A stretch of DNA of 64,000 nt from Branchipolynoe longqiensis (GCA_030323885.1 CM059186.1:154289064-154353063), one strand, 5' to 3'. Positions 44,533 to 55,462 are shown, numbered from the stretch's first letter. The notes: generated from the sequence alone by a model not told the origin. Translations and numbers: made by a program.

Positions 44533-45314
44533 CCAAGCTTAAAGGCTGCGTTCCACACAGACTTTAAAGGTTGCTCCTGCAAAAGGCTACTTGGACTTTG
44601 GCACATGTAAGCTAAGTCCTTAGAACTTTTTTTTTAACTTTAAGAATCTTGGTGAGTAAACAATTTTCTGAAGCAAACAATAAAAGCTATAAAATATATC
44701 TATCACAATCAATTTGAGATCATTGTAAAACAGCGGGGTCTTTTTGTGAACACACAGACAAACAAACATGCATTCGCTTTTATTTATATAGATATATGCA
44801 TTCACAGACACACAGACATATATATATATCGCTATAAATATATTATATGTATAATATTATGTATATATTATGTAAGCGGAAGGGAGGCAACAAGGTGAAT
44901 AAGTATGGGCGATATCATTTTTATTGCTCAGAGTAACAGTAAGCAATCAAATAACAATAAAGTATATATATAGTGCGATATCATATGTTGACAATAGGCA
45001 ATATCAACAACCAGTCAATATTAGATCAGTAATATAATGACATCTGGCTGGGCAACTGCCCTACCGGAAAGAAAAAAAAAGGAAAAAAATCAGAGGTGTG
45101 TCGCTCTTGGGTGGAGGCAGCGCAGTGCCGTATCAAACAAGAATGCCAGTGCGCGCACCCAGTGCTGCGACACTGGCGCTGCACGCACGCCTAGCGTCGA
45201 ACCCGCGAACCTCAATGGTAGCCCAGAATAGAATCGGTTGCCGGAGACCCTTCGCCCTACACCTGCATACAGTGGTTGTATACAAGGCTATATATTATAT
45301 ATGTATATATAATA
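44108..45314. other. Unassigned sequence
   Basis: C run at about 44379-44391, TG microsatellite at about 44511-44532, TA-rich tract at about 44819-44880. No gene recognised. Confidence 0.5.
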
Positions 45315-45465
45315 ATTGGAAGATATTGCACTTAGAACCAGCTTTGAATCCACACATCTTGTCATTTCGGGACTCCTTGATGCAATCACCCTATCCATGT
45401 CTACCTGATATATGGTTCCATGCCTCACAGGTCAGTTCACACTACTACACTTGTCCCCCCTGGAA
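45315..45465 (-). mobile_element. tRNA-like repeat, type D, copy 2 (box A deleted)
   Basis: Matches 17064-17225 at TTGCACTTAGA and in the CTATCCATGTCTACCTG block, but the segment holding box A is missing between TCATTTCGGGACTCC and TTGATGCAATC. It could not be transcribed from an internal promoter. Confidence 0.55.
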
Positions 45466-45604
45466 TTGTAAGTCTTTTAAAAGGTTTACATCAATAAGTT
45501 GTTCAATGCTTACAATTGCACTCATACATGCAACGCACTTACATAATGCATGCACAGGATGGGTTCAACAACCATACAGTGCATAGCTTGTATGGGATCC
45601 AAGT

Positions 45605-45775
45605 GATGGCAATCAGTGTCATGTACCTAGAGCAGGATTTGAACCCACACTTGTCATTATTGGGGCTAGCATGCTAACCATTACACAATCTAGTTATCCT
45701 GATGCAACCACCCTATCCATGCCGACCTATCAAGGTTGCTCCTTGCCTAAGAGATCAGTGCACATTACTATAGTA
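45605..45775 (-). mobile_element. tRNA-like repeat, type D, copy 3
   Basis: Contains box B (GGATTTGAACCCACAC on plus) and box A (GCTAACCATTACACAATCTAG on plus, 21 bases described as GCTAACCATTACACAATC plus TAG). The same ACCCTATCCATGCCGACC block follows. A short TA-rich tract follows at about 45775-45895. Confidence 0.6.
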
Positions 45776-45895
45776 TATATGTATATTATATATATATTAT
45801 ATACTTTAAAACAATGTTCTCTTTGGTGCAGTCATATATATAATAACTATATATATATATATATAATAACTATATATATATAATAACTACATATA

Positions 45896-46296
45896 TAAGG
45901 ACGAAATCGAGGTGGTCTAGTTGTTGGATTTTTTTTCTTCTAATAAAATGCCAATTTAATTAAAATGGCACACAACGCGAATCACATTTCATTGAAATTC
46001 AGCTAAGAGAATTAGTTATCCTGAAAGTTATCCTGAAATTTGATGGAGGGGACAGGGAACTTAAAACATATTCATTTTCGCTTTTCTGTGCTAATGTAAA
46101 GCATAACAAAGAAAATGATGATTAAATTCCCGTTATGTTGTGCATCGTTTTCTATGTTCTATGACCTGTAAGGAAGGCACATCAACAGCTTGGTAAAGTG
46201 CCTATTGCTACAAATGTCTGCCGCCAGGGCATTGACCCATGTGACTCACATTGTCATCCTTTTTAAATAATCATACACGGAAGTTCCCTTTAATTA
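45896..46296. other. Unassigned sequence
   Basis: No gene or repeat recognised. Confidence 0.45.
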
Positions 46297-46481
46297 TGTG
46301 ATGTATAATGCATTATGTAAGGATAAAGGTGCGGAAGGAAATTATTGTTATTATATATATGTGTTATTATTCTGTACTATGCCTCCTTGACTCTGCCCAT
46401 GTGACTGGTGGTGACACCACTGGGCTTCCTCATCACTAATGGACATGCCACATTGTCAGTCGCACTGGAGAATTTTTCCGG
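46297..46481 (+). repeat. Dispersed repeat DR190, copy 6
   Basis: ATGTGATGTATAATGC, TGCGGAAGGAAATTATTG, TGCCTCCTTGACTCTGCCC, CACTGGGCTTCCTCATCACT and CGCACTGGAGAATTTTTCC. The central GGCGCC palindrome has decayed to GGTGACACC. Confidence 0.75.
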
Positions 46482-46663
46482 CCGGTGTTGCAGATTGTGT
46501 ATATATAATGCCTATGTAATGACGCTAACCTATTCTGTATGGGAGTCTGCCATATGCTGCACTTGCTCACACTTGTTCGACTACCAATGGATGTTTGTTT
46601 GCAGAGACGGCTTTAACTCCTTCATCTCCTTCACCCAAAGGTCTCGTTGATACACTGAACTTG

Positions 46664-46984
46664 GTTGTTTGTTGGGGTTTTGCATCCTGGCAACATCTAA
46701 GACCATATCAGGACTCATGGCGACTTTATATTGCTGCCCCACTGGGAGACCAGGCCACCAACACCATAACCTGATATCCCACCCAGTCACATTATCCTGA
46801 CACTGAGCCAACCAGTCCTTGCCCTATGCTAATAATGCCGAGCGCCTGGCTAGGAAGAAGCGACAAGTATCAGTTTCTAAACCATTGGTTCGACTCGACC
46901 AGGGTTCGAACCCGTGGGCTCGAGTCCCACGATCTGCCAAAACGGGAGATGGATGCCGAACTCATTCGGCCATCCCGTCTGGTC
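46664..46984 (-). mobile_element. SINE, head type A
   Basis: Tail TTGTTTGTTGGGGTTTTGCA at 46664, head to CATCCCGTCTGGTCC at 46984. A deletion has removed the GGGTACCGACTTGTGACAGT segment (ATCAGGACTCATGGCGACTT). Confidence 0.85.
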
Positions 46985-47082
46985 CGATACACTAAGAAGC
47001 TTACCACTAAGCATCCCATCCGTCAACATTGCTCAAAGGCGGAAGTAGAGGCAATAATTACATCCATCATTGGTGACCGGCC

Positions 47083-47400
47083 GGGATCCCTGGCTGGCTG
47101 GGTAGAACACTCGCTTCCCGTGTGGAAGGTCGCGGGATCAATCCCCGGCAGAATCAAGCCAAGGATTAAATTTATATTTGTCACTACCCAGCCTGGTGCT
47201 AAGCATTATTTTGAAAGGGCATGCAAGGACTAGTTACCTCAATGTCGGGATGGCGTAACTGAGTCGGATATCAGGCCAGGGTGCTGGTCAGATGGTATCT
47301 AAGTGGAGCAACACTATAAACCCACCATGAGTGTGCACTCTCACGAGTCGGCATATCCGTTTCTGATATTGCGTTGGATCATGCTAGGATGTAAAATTCC
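47083..47400 (+). mobile_element. SINE with a third head, type C
   Basis: Head CTGGCTGGCTGGGTAGAACA with CTCGCTTCCCGTGTGG and box B GCGGGATCAATCCCCGG is unlike types A and B. It is followed by a diverged copy of the same body (CACTACCCAGCCTGGTGC, AACTGAGTCGGATATCAGGC, ACTATAAACCCACCATGAG). Confidence 0.75.
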
Positions 47401-47416
47401 AAAAAAAACAAGTTTG

Positions 47417-47466
47417 TGTGCTTGTTGGGGTTTGACGTCCTGACAACATCTAAGGTAAGATCAGGA
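47417..47466 (-). mobile_element. SINE 3'-tail fragment
   Basis: TTGTTGGGGTTTGACGTCCT through AAGGTAAGATCAGG only. Confidence 0.6.
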
Positions 47467-47655
47467 AATGAGCAAGTGATCCATTATTGCCTGCTAAGGT
47501 TATTCAGCACTAATGACTCTTCTCAGCTGTGAGAGTGACATGTTCAGGAAATGAGCAAGTGATCCATTATTGACACTGTGGTCCAGATGTGCCTGTTAAG
47601 GTTATTCAGCGCTAATGACTCTTCTCAGCTGTGAGAGTGTACATGTTCTAGGGAA
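47461..47655. repeat. Tandem duplication of about 95 bp
   Basis: TCAGGAAATGAGCAAGTGAT occurs at about 47461 and 47543. GACTCTTCTCAGCTGTGAGA follows both. The second copy has an extra ACACTGTGGTCCAGATG. Confidence 0.85.
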
Positions 47656-48186
47656 TGATTACGCAGCCATATAGGCTTTCTCTACCAAACAGAACTGAAC
47701 CACGTTTAGAGTCATGGATCACTAATCATAAAGAAGGGTTCTAAGGGAGCAGCTCATTGCAATAGAGTTTCCGAAGGAATGCATCACAACCCCTACTTTG
47801 GCGCATAGTCAATTTGAAGCCGCACGACTATGCCTTATAACCTGTGCAATTCCAACTATTATGACATCACAGAATGGGTTATTACAGGGTTAAAGCTCCA
47901 ACCCAGAAAATAGCATTGATCTGACCAGAACCATTACTAGGAATAAATATCCCAAGGTTTTGGTTTTTTCATCTTTTTTCTTGAAGATTTATACTGCCTG
48001 TCATGGATAAGTCTGAATAGACTTGTTATCACCATCAGACAGTTTGTCGACAGAAAGCCCAAGCCTACACTTTTACCGACCCAAGGGACTTTTAACCTCC
48101 CACACCATATAGACATGGTATGAGAGCAACTGGCCTTTGATGACGCTGTAAGTTATACACAGCGGTGGAAATCCAAATTAGCAGAG
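47656..48186. other. Unassigned sequence
   Basis: No gene or repeat recognised. Confidence 0.45.
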
Positions 48187-48282
48187 GTGGGGAGGGCAGC
48201 GGGAATCAAACCCCTAACCTTCGGATTAGGAGTCTGACCTAGAAAAAAGTCAAACACTCTAACCACTCCGCCACAGAGAACA
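48187..48282 (-). other. tRNA-like sequence, type E
   Basis: Minus strand: box A TGGCGGAGTGGTTAGAGTG, an insert-like TTTGACTTTTTTCTAGG, then AGACTCCTAATCCGAAGG and box B GGGTTTGATTCCCGC. It resembles a tRNA with a disrupted D-to-anticodon region and is more likely a SINE head or tRNA pseudogene than a working tRNA. Confidence 0.5.
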
Positions 48283-48394
48283 CTGGATTTCCTTTTCCGG
48301 TTTTAAATGCAATGCAGTTAGTATTTCCAGAATTTGACTACTTTGCTAAGACACAGCGAATATTTATGTAAAGAATACATCTTGTTTGTTTCAA

Positions 48395-48445
48395 TCAGGT
48401 GGTTGTTGGAGTTTAACATCCTTGCAACAGCTAAGGTCATACATA
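48395..48445 (-). mobile_element. SINE 3'-tail fragment
   Basis: GGTGGTTGTTGGAGTTTAAC through CAGCTAAGGTCATACAT. Confidence 0.6.
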
Positions 48446-48599
48446 TGAGGCGAATAGATCATTTCAACTGGCCTGCATTGAATACCTCTCTTAAAATTCT
48501 CCGTCCTGACAGTTTTAAAAGAAGATGCATGGATAATGATTTATATTTATACTGCGCTTCTTTGACTTGGGGACGGGTGATTCCTTTAATCAGCAGGGC

Positions 48600-48887
48600 C
48601 GACCTGCGTGTGAGTTAGTGGGGCGGGGCCAGGGGCAGGCGCCAGGGGCGGGTGGGGCGGCGGACCCTTGGAGGCTGGCCGGCGGGCAGTGAGTGGTCAG
48701 CCGAGCCGGCAGCCTCTGATCCCTCTAAGCGGGTTACAAACGACCAGTGGGCAGGCGAGCCCGGCTCATCCAGCCCCGCCCAAATCCCCTTGTTGGTTGG
48801 TCGAGCCTAGCATATATATATATATATATGTATATATATATGTATATATATATATGTGTATATATATATATATGTATATATATATAC
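48600..48887. other. GC-rich stretch, then (TA)n
   Basis: GGGGCGGGGCCAGGGGCAGG and nearby text form a GC-rich island at about 48618-48790. TA/TG runs follow to about 48887. No gene recognised; the TA run encodes Ile/Tyr-rich chance frames. Confidence 0.5.
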
Positions 48888-49007
48888 TATGCACACAGGC
48901 CGCACAGTGTGCATATTATACTAAAATACAAATGCAGTGTCGAGTGTACACATTTTGTTTGGTTGTTGGGGTTTTACATCTTGGCAACATCTAAGGTCTT
49001 ATCAGGT

Positions 49008-49040
<33 letters not shown>

Positions 49041-49612
49041 AGAGATGGCTATGCCCTAGTAGGAGAAAGACACAAAGCGAGGAGTGGTGGAAGCCTCAGA
49101 TTTTATTAACCGAGGCTCTGGCCGAGCAATATACCACCCTACCTAATACAAAAAGTTTGAAATCTAGGCTCATGTGACGGCAACAGTGTGGAATGGTGCG
49201 TGACTAGGTGCTGGTGGTGCCAAACTCGTCAGGCGGGATCCGACTCGCAGCAAATCGCCTGATCAGGTGGTATGGATAAATAATAATTAGCATGCATAAT
49301 AAAAAGCGGAATAAATATCACAAGAATGCTCCGCCCCTTTATATTCATATAATACATTATATATTACATATATATATATTATGCACACAGGCCGCCCAGT
49401 GTGCATATTATACTAAAATACAGTGTCGAGTGTACACATTTTGTTTGTTTGTGGCTTGCTGGGGTTTTACGCTGAGGCTTAATCAGGTTATATATAATAT
49501 TATATATAATACACAGTGTGCATAATATACTAAAATACAAATGGAGTGTCTAGTGTACACATTTTGTTTGCTTGTTGCTTGTTGGGGTTTTACATCCGGC
49601 AACATCTAAGGT
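48888..49612. repeat. Triplicated segment including a SINE tail
   Basis: Three direct copies share ATGCACACAGGCCGC, AGTGTGCATATTATACTA and GAGTGTACACATTTTGTTTG followed by a SINE tail (TTGTTGGGGTTTTAC). They lie at about 48889-49010, 49381-49488 and 49507-49612. The second has lost part of the SINE tail. The duplication happened after the SINE arrived. Confidence 0.8.
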
Positions 49613-49918
49613 CCGATCAGGTTTTACATCCTGGCAACGTCTAAAGTCCTATCAGGACGGATACCGACTTGCGACAGTGCACACTAGTGTTGCTCCGGTG
49701 AGAGACCAGGCCGCTGCCACCATGAATGAACCCATTATCCCACTCAGTCACATTATCCTGATACTGAGCTAACCTGTACTAGTAACGCCGAGTGCCAGGC
49801 TAGGTAGCAAAATGTATCGATTTTGTAAATAATTGATTTTGACTCGACCAGGATTCGAACTCACAACATTCCGCATGGGAAGCCAGCGCTCTTACTAATT
49901 AAGCTACCGCATCCGGTG
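49572..49918 (-). mobile_element. SINE, head type B, with a repeated tail
   Basis: Two successive tails (TTTTACATCCGGCAACATC and TTTTACATCCTGGCAACGTC), then the body and a diverged head ending CTACCGCATCCGGTG at 49918. Confidence 0.8.
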
Positions 49919-50639
49919 CATCACCATAAGGTCTACACAGTCTGACGTTTAGGGACTGTTTATTGTATTATTTATACACAGTGATCTCCGCAGTACACTA
50001 GGAATGGGTGGTGGGAATCGGTAGAGCTGGTGGAAACTTATACTAAGTTACAGGCAGGATGTGTAAGTTGCTGCCAACGGATGGCGGGCTTACTGAATAA
50101 GTCAACTTACGCTGCCAACAAATGGCAGGGAAGGTTAGTTTGTTTGTTGTTGTTTTACATCCTAGCAACATATAAGATCATATCAGGACGGGTACCGACT
50201 TGTGACCATATGCACTCATGCCGATTGTATCGTGCTGCCCCACTGAGAAATCAGGCCGCAGGCACCATGACCCGATATCCCACTCAATTCAATTCAATTC
50301 AATTCTTTTATTTTAACTCTCTGCAAGGTATGTTTACAATAAATTGAGGTGATACAATAAATGCATACAAATTCCTTACAGACAGAAAGGATCCCAGAAA
50401 AGTGATGCTTATCTAGCTGGTCTCCATGATGTGAATGAACAAGTGATGACAATAACAAATTATTAAACTTAAGCTACATTTTTAACTAATGATTATGATG
50501 AGCTACTGATGCGTCTCTTCACAGTTAGTAAAAAACAAAGTAATGATAGGAATATTATATGGACATTGTGTCATGGATTCATGTACTTGCATGCAGTATC
50601 AGTAGTTATTTTGCATGTATGTTAATAGGGGTATTATAT

Positions 50640-50930
50640 ATATTCTTTACTGGTAATCGATTTAGTTATTTTCTTTACTGGTAATCGATTTTTTATTTTC
50701 CTCATGTACCCGTCGTCTGATTATTTTAAATGAGTTAGCCGTTTTAATTATTGAATTATTTAAGTCATCAATGTGTTCATCCCAGTTGAGGTTCTCATCT
50801 AGAATTATACCTAGGTTTCTAATCTCTACTGGTATTGAGTTCTAGATATTGGTTCCTTGGTTTTCAGTTGTTATTTTGCCATATTTGTCTCCCAGTGGGG
50901 CAGCACTATAAAGTCGCCATGATTGCTTAT
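50640..50930. repeat. Scrambled duplication inside the non-LTR copy
   Basis: Segment 50690-50815 duplicates 51380-51505 (CCTCATGTACCCGTCGTCTG onward). A piece around 50815-50880 duplicates about 50965-51040. Segment 50886-50926 is a SINE body piece, CTCCCAGTGGGGCAGCACTA through CGCCATGATTGC, identical to 52877-52917. This patchwork looks like template switching or an assembly join. Confidence 0.85.
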
Positions 50931-50993
50931 CTTTAGTTTTTTACAGAAGTTTTTCAAAGTTTGAAGGTTTCTAATCTCTACTGGTATTGAGTT

Positions 50994-52243
50994 CTAGATA
51001 TTGGTTCCTTGGTTTTCAGTTGTTATTTTGCCATATTTGTTTCTAGTGTGTTTGTGATGTATGTTATTTATCTGTTGTGTGTTATGGGAATGGACCTGAT
51101 TGTTTTCTTTGAAGAGATTATCAAATATTTCAGGGAGGAGGCCATTCTTTTGCTTGTAAACAGATTTTGCAATGTATATTTTATAAATGTCAGTTACCAT
51201 AAGTAAGTCCAGGTCTTTATGAAGTGATTTAGTTGGGGTGAGATAGTCTTTGCTATACAGTATTTTCAAGGCTCTGTTTTGTTGTGTCTGTATCTTTTTT
51301 AGGGTTGATGATTTGGCTCTCCCATACACCTCTATACCATACTGGATTTTGGAGTAAACGTATGCATAGTATAGTAATTTTTTATTTTCCTCATGTACCC
51401 GTCGTCTGATTATTTTAAATGAGTTAGCCGTTTTAATTATTGAATTATTTAAGTCATCAATATGTTCATCCCAGTTGAGGTTCTCATCTAGAATTATACC
51501 TAGGTATTTCACAGAAGGGACTCTCTTTATTGTGTTATTGTTTATCTTTATGTTGTTTAGGTAATCAGGAATGGTTGTACTTCTGCTTTTAAATATTGTG
51601 TAGCATGTTTTGTTCAGGTTTACTGTTAATTTGTTATCATTGCACCATGTACATATATCTGAAAGGAATGTTTTAATTGAATGTTTTAGTTGTTTGGGTG
51701 AATTTGAGGTTATGAAGCCGTTGGTATCATCTACAAATAACCTTGTTTTGACATCTTGTTTTGTACAGTTGACTATATCATTTGTGTAGATCAAAAATAG
51801 GAGAGGTCCCAGGACAGAACCTTGGGGGACACCATTGCTGATTGAGTTTAGCTTGGATCGTTTACCGTTTATGTATGTAAATTGCTTTCTATTGCTTAGG
51901 TAACTCTCAAACCATTTAAGTCCCTGGCCTCGAATTCCGTTGTGCCTAAGTTTTGAGAGTAGGACGTCATGGTCTACAGTATCAAATGCTTTGCTCAGGT
52001 CTAAGTAGACTCCTGCAACATGTTTCCCTTTTTCAAGGTCTTGTAGTATGTTGTCTAAGATTTCAGTCAGAGCCATTATTGCTGAGTGATTCTCTCTAAA
52101 TCCAAATTGGTATTTGTATAATATTTTGTATTTGATAAGAAATTGGTAAACTCTTTTGTACATTAGTTTTTCCATTAATTTGTTTAGGGTACTGAGTAGG
52201 CTGATTGGCCTGTAGTTATCAACTAGGTATTTCTCATTTTTCT
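50994..52243 (-). pseudogene. Reverse transcriptase of the non-LTR element (truncated)
   Basis: One continuous frame of about 416 codons on the minus strand. It starts within the RT domain (KYLVDNYRPISLLSTLNKLM) and keeps VYLDLSKAFDTVDHDVL, GVPQGSVLGPLLFLIYTNDI and the catalytic LFVDDTN (FVDD in the YxDD position), then CYTIFKSRSTTIP and KYLGIILDENLNWDEHI. It stops at a TAG where copy 1 has TGG (Trp) after GTNI, losing about 30 residues. The N-terminal fingers and any endonuclease are missing, and the apparent start Met lies at the SINE junction. It is a dead copy whose RT core is still readable. Confidence 0.9.
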
Positions 52244-52668
52244 CAGTCACATTACCCTGACACCGAGCTAACCAGTCCTAGCCCTATCCCAATAATGCCA
52301 AGCACCAGGCTAGGAAGCGACAAGTATCAATTTTTAAGTCATTGGTTTGACTCGACCGGGAACCGAACTCGCGAACTCCTGATCTTCTGCATGCGAGGGC
52401 TGTGCTCTACCGATTTGGCCACCGCGCCCGGTGGCAGGGAAGGTTGACATCCCTTAGGTTATGTAGTGAGGCACCTGTTTGGGAAACAAATAGTAAATAA
52501 GATTTCTGCTGGACACTCCTTTGGACTATTTGGTAATTAATTAATTTGCATGGTATATATATATATATATGGTTGGAATTAACTTCCAAGATATATAGAG
52601 TAAAACCTCTCTAACCAGGCACATGCACAGATCGACCATTCTCCTATATCCATCATATATATCTATAT

Positions 52669-52985
52669 GGGACCAGATGGGATGGCCGAATGAGTTAGAG
52701 TGTCCTTCTCCCGTGTTGGTAGACCATGGTCGAATCAAACCAATGACTTTAAGATTGATACTTGTCGCTTCCTAGCCAGGCACTCGGCATTATTAGGATA
52801 GGGCAAGGACTGGTTGGCTCAGTGTCAGGATAATGTGACTGAGTGGGATATCAGGTCATGGTGCTGGCAGCCTGGTCTCCCAGTGGGGCAGCACTATAAA
52901 GTCGCCATGATTGCACCTTGTCACAAGTCGGTACCCGTCCCGATATGACCTTAAATGTTGCTAGGATATAAAACAACAACAAACA
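52669..52985 (+). mobile_element. SINE, head type A, full length
   Basis: Head GACCAGATGGGATGGCCGAA with a shortened box B (CATGGTCGAATCAAACC), full body, 3' end ATAAAACAACAACAAAC. Flanked by TA-rich sequence on both sides. It carries the variant CGCCATGATTGC found also at 50915. Confidence 0.88.
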
Positions 52986-53038
52986 AAATATATATATGGC
53001 TAGGAATTAACATCCAAGATATATATATATATGTATAT

Positions 53039-53216
53039 ATTAAAACCTCTCTAAATCGACCGACCTTGGGACCGACTTTAAGGGGTCCATTTGGGGAGGT
53101 GGTCGGATTATGGAGGCAGAATATCCTTACAGTGGTATTGTTGGGACCCAAATAAAGCGATCGATATAGGGGAGTGGTCAATCTGTGGAGGGGTCGGTAT
53201 AGAGAGGCTTTACTGT
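53039..53216. mobile_element. Pogo/Tigger-type MITE
   Basis: The left end TTAAAACCTCTCTAAATCG and the right end CGGTATAGAGAGGCTTTACTG (as GGTATAGAGAGGCTTTACTG) are inverted repeats. CAGTAAAACCTCTCTA-type termini are characteristic of pogo-group Tc1/mariner elements (established). About 178 bp, no frame. A related start, AGTAAAACCTCTCTAACCAG, is at about 52598. Confidence 0.75.
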
Positions 53217-53306
53217 GTAGCTTTTGGCAACGACGCCAGGTGGCAGCACTAACAGCTTCAAGGAAACATCCTAGCTGTAACACTCTTTTCTTTTGAACGA
53301 GGCTGG

Positions 53307-53329
53307 GCTGGGGGGGGGGGGGGGGGGGT
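53307..53329. repeat. Poly(G) run
   Basis: About 19 consecutive G after GGCTGGGCT. Slippage-prone. Confidence 0.85.
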
Positions 53330-53399
53330 TCTTCAACCTCAAAGACCTGGCTGATCCTATTTATCAGACATAAACTATTAACCACCAAGGTAGAAGCAG

Positions 53400-54005
53400 A
53401 GGGAGCCTCTTAATCTTATGAAAATACGAGGGAAGTCCGATCCAATGGGACCACTGACAGTATTTAAACCAAATGTGAATAACCTTAGAACACCGGAATT
53501 ACCTCCATAAGTATATAATTATTCCTTCCAGATTCATATATATTTACGCACACAATATATACACGCGCATCAGCTATACCAGCAGATAATCTATTGTTTT
53601 AATGTAGTATATATCTGACATCTAAAAATATCTTAACATATATAATATATAAATGCAGACATGAATGCATATTATATATAACAGTTTAGTATATATATGT
53701 GGCTAAATATAATTAATTGCACTTATTTATATTTAGAGCAAATTCACTTGTTTATATTTAGAGCAAATTCACCCATATATATAATTAATTATATGTAAAT
53801 ATATGTCTATGTATACACATACATAAGTATATATAGCTATATAATTATATAATAAACTTGTATGTATAATATAAATATGTGTATATATAAATGGTGGACC
53901 GGTGTTCTAGGGCTACTTGCATTTGCTTTAAATATAAACAAAGGAGCAATTAATTATATTTAAGCATATATATTCTAATAAATTGATATATATCTAATAT
54001 GCATT

Positions 54006-54042
<37 letters not shown>

Positions 54043-54410
54043 CGGATTTCTTTTACACATCAGATATATACGAATATCAGATTGTATATGCATGTATATA
54101 ATTACAGGCTCCTGTCTTTCCGACGTAAATATAACACAGACATACATACCCAATATTTTGTTTCTACCAACAAAAAATACCACGTCCTAACCCAATATCC
54201 AAACACCGGGCTATTAAATTTAATAACCATTTGCGGAGGAAGACAGCAGCTAATTAGAAATCAGTTTCTGTTCCCTGTCGCGATATTAACCTTTTCCACA
54301 TCCACTAAAAGTAAAGAAGACTTGTGTTCGCTATTTTTCAACATCCCCTCAGATTCCCATTTGCACAATCTAATTTGACATTCAGATGCCAGCGGCCAAG
54401 TCGCCACATC
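53400..54410. other. AT-rich unassigned sequence
   Basis: ATATAT-rich, with (TA)n at about 54008-54037 and a tandem pair GTTTATATTTAGAGCAAATT at about 53728 and 53751. No gene recognised. Confidence 0.5.
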
Positions 54411-55000
54411 TTTCTCTCGCCCTCTCTCCCCCTCCCTCTCCCTCTCCCTCTCCCTCCCTCCCTCTCTCAACCGGGCGTGGTGGCCTAATCGGTAGAGCGC
54501 GGGCCTCGCGTGCGGAAGCTCGGGGGTTCGGTTCCCGGTCGATTCAAACCCATGACCTGAAAATTGATACTTGTTGCTTCCTAGCCTAGCGCTCGTCATT
54601 ACTAGGATAGGACAATGACTAGTTAGCTCAGTGTCAGGATAATATGACCGAGTGGGATATTGGGTCATGGTGCCAGCAGCCTGATTTCCCATTGGGGAAG
54701 TACTATAAAGTCGCTATGAGTGCACACTGTCACATGTCGGTGCCTATCCGGATGTGACCTTAGATGTTGCTAGGACGTAAAACAACAAGAAACGAACAAA
54801 CCCTCCCTCTTTCTCCCTCCCTCTCCCTCCTCTCTCCCTCCTCCCCCCCTCCCTCCCCCCTCCCTCCCCCTTCCCCCCTCCCTCCTCCCTCCCGCCTGCC
54901 TCCCGCCTCTCTCCCTCTCTCCCTCTCTCCCTCTTTCCCCCTCACCCCCTCCATCTCACCCTCCTCCCCCCCCTCCCTCCCTCACCCTCCCTCTATCGGT
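54411..55000. repeat. CTCCCT polypyrimidine tract split by a SINE
   Basis: CTCCCTCTCC-type sequence at about 54411-54466 and 54803-55000, interrupted by the SINE at 54467. Pro/Ser and Glu/Gly/Arg frames are artefacts. Confidence 0.88.
54467..54797 (+). mobile_element. SINE, head type B, full length
   Basis: Head CCGGGCGTGGTGGCCTAATC with GGTAGAGCGCGGGCCTCG and box B GGGGTTCGGTTCCCGG, the best-preserved type B head here. 3' end ACGTAAAACAACAAGAAACG. Inserted in a polypyrimidine tract. Confidence 0.9.
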
Positions 55001-55310
55001 CCTTCCCACGCATGTCTCATCAAATTACTGCCCAGTTTTTGGCGGCGCCATTAGCCGTGATGCTGGGTCGCGACGAGGCTTTCAGTCGGAGAAGGCGTTT
55101 TGACTCGGAAGGCGTCCTAAGAGGGCCCCATCACGGGCAGGAAATAACTGGCAGATGAAATGGGGGCCTCCTCCAGGTGTGTGTGTGTGGGGGGGGGGGG
55201 GGGGGGAGGGCTGATGGAGAGTCGGGGGAGGGTCGGCAGAGAGCCGGGGGAGGGGCGGCATAGGGCCAGTATAGGGCCGGTGGTGGGCTGGTGGAGGACC
55301 GGTAGATATA
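55001..55310. other. Unassigned sequence
   Basis: Contains a G run at about 55189-55206. No gene or repeat recognised. Confidence 0.45.
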
Positions 55311-55462
55311 ATATATAAAAAATATTATGTATAAAATATAATATATATATAGACCGTAATATATATAATGTATATTATATATAGTATATATATAATATAT
55401 ATAATATATTATATATATAATATATATAATATATAGCATATATAATATATATAATATATAAA
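55311..55462. repeat. AT microsatellite block
   Basis: ATATAATATATA-type tract. Ile/Tyr chance frames only. Confidence 0.85.

Larger units (their letters stand above)
50286..52243 (-). mobile_element. 5'-truncated non-LTR retrotransposon, copy 2
   Basis: Same family as 19991-22401. The 3' end on the left carries four AATTG units after TTGCAGAGAGTTAAAATAAA. The short CTCA repeat at the edges is a possible target duplication. It starts later in the RT domain than copy 1. The 3' portion is rearranged at about 50640-50930. Confidence 0.9.
50123..52445 (-). mobile_element. SINE, head type B, split by a non-LTR element
   Basis: SINE parts at 50137-50285 and 52244-52431, flanked by the 14-bp direct repeat TGGCAGGGAAGGTT (50123-50136 and 52432-52445), the SINE target duplication. 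The interruption falls inside CCCACTCAGTCACATT of the body, with CTCA present on both sides of the insert. Confidence 0.92.
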
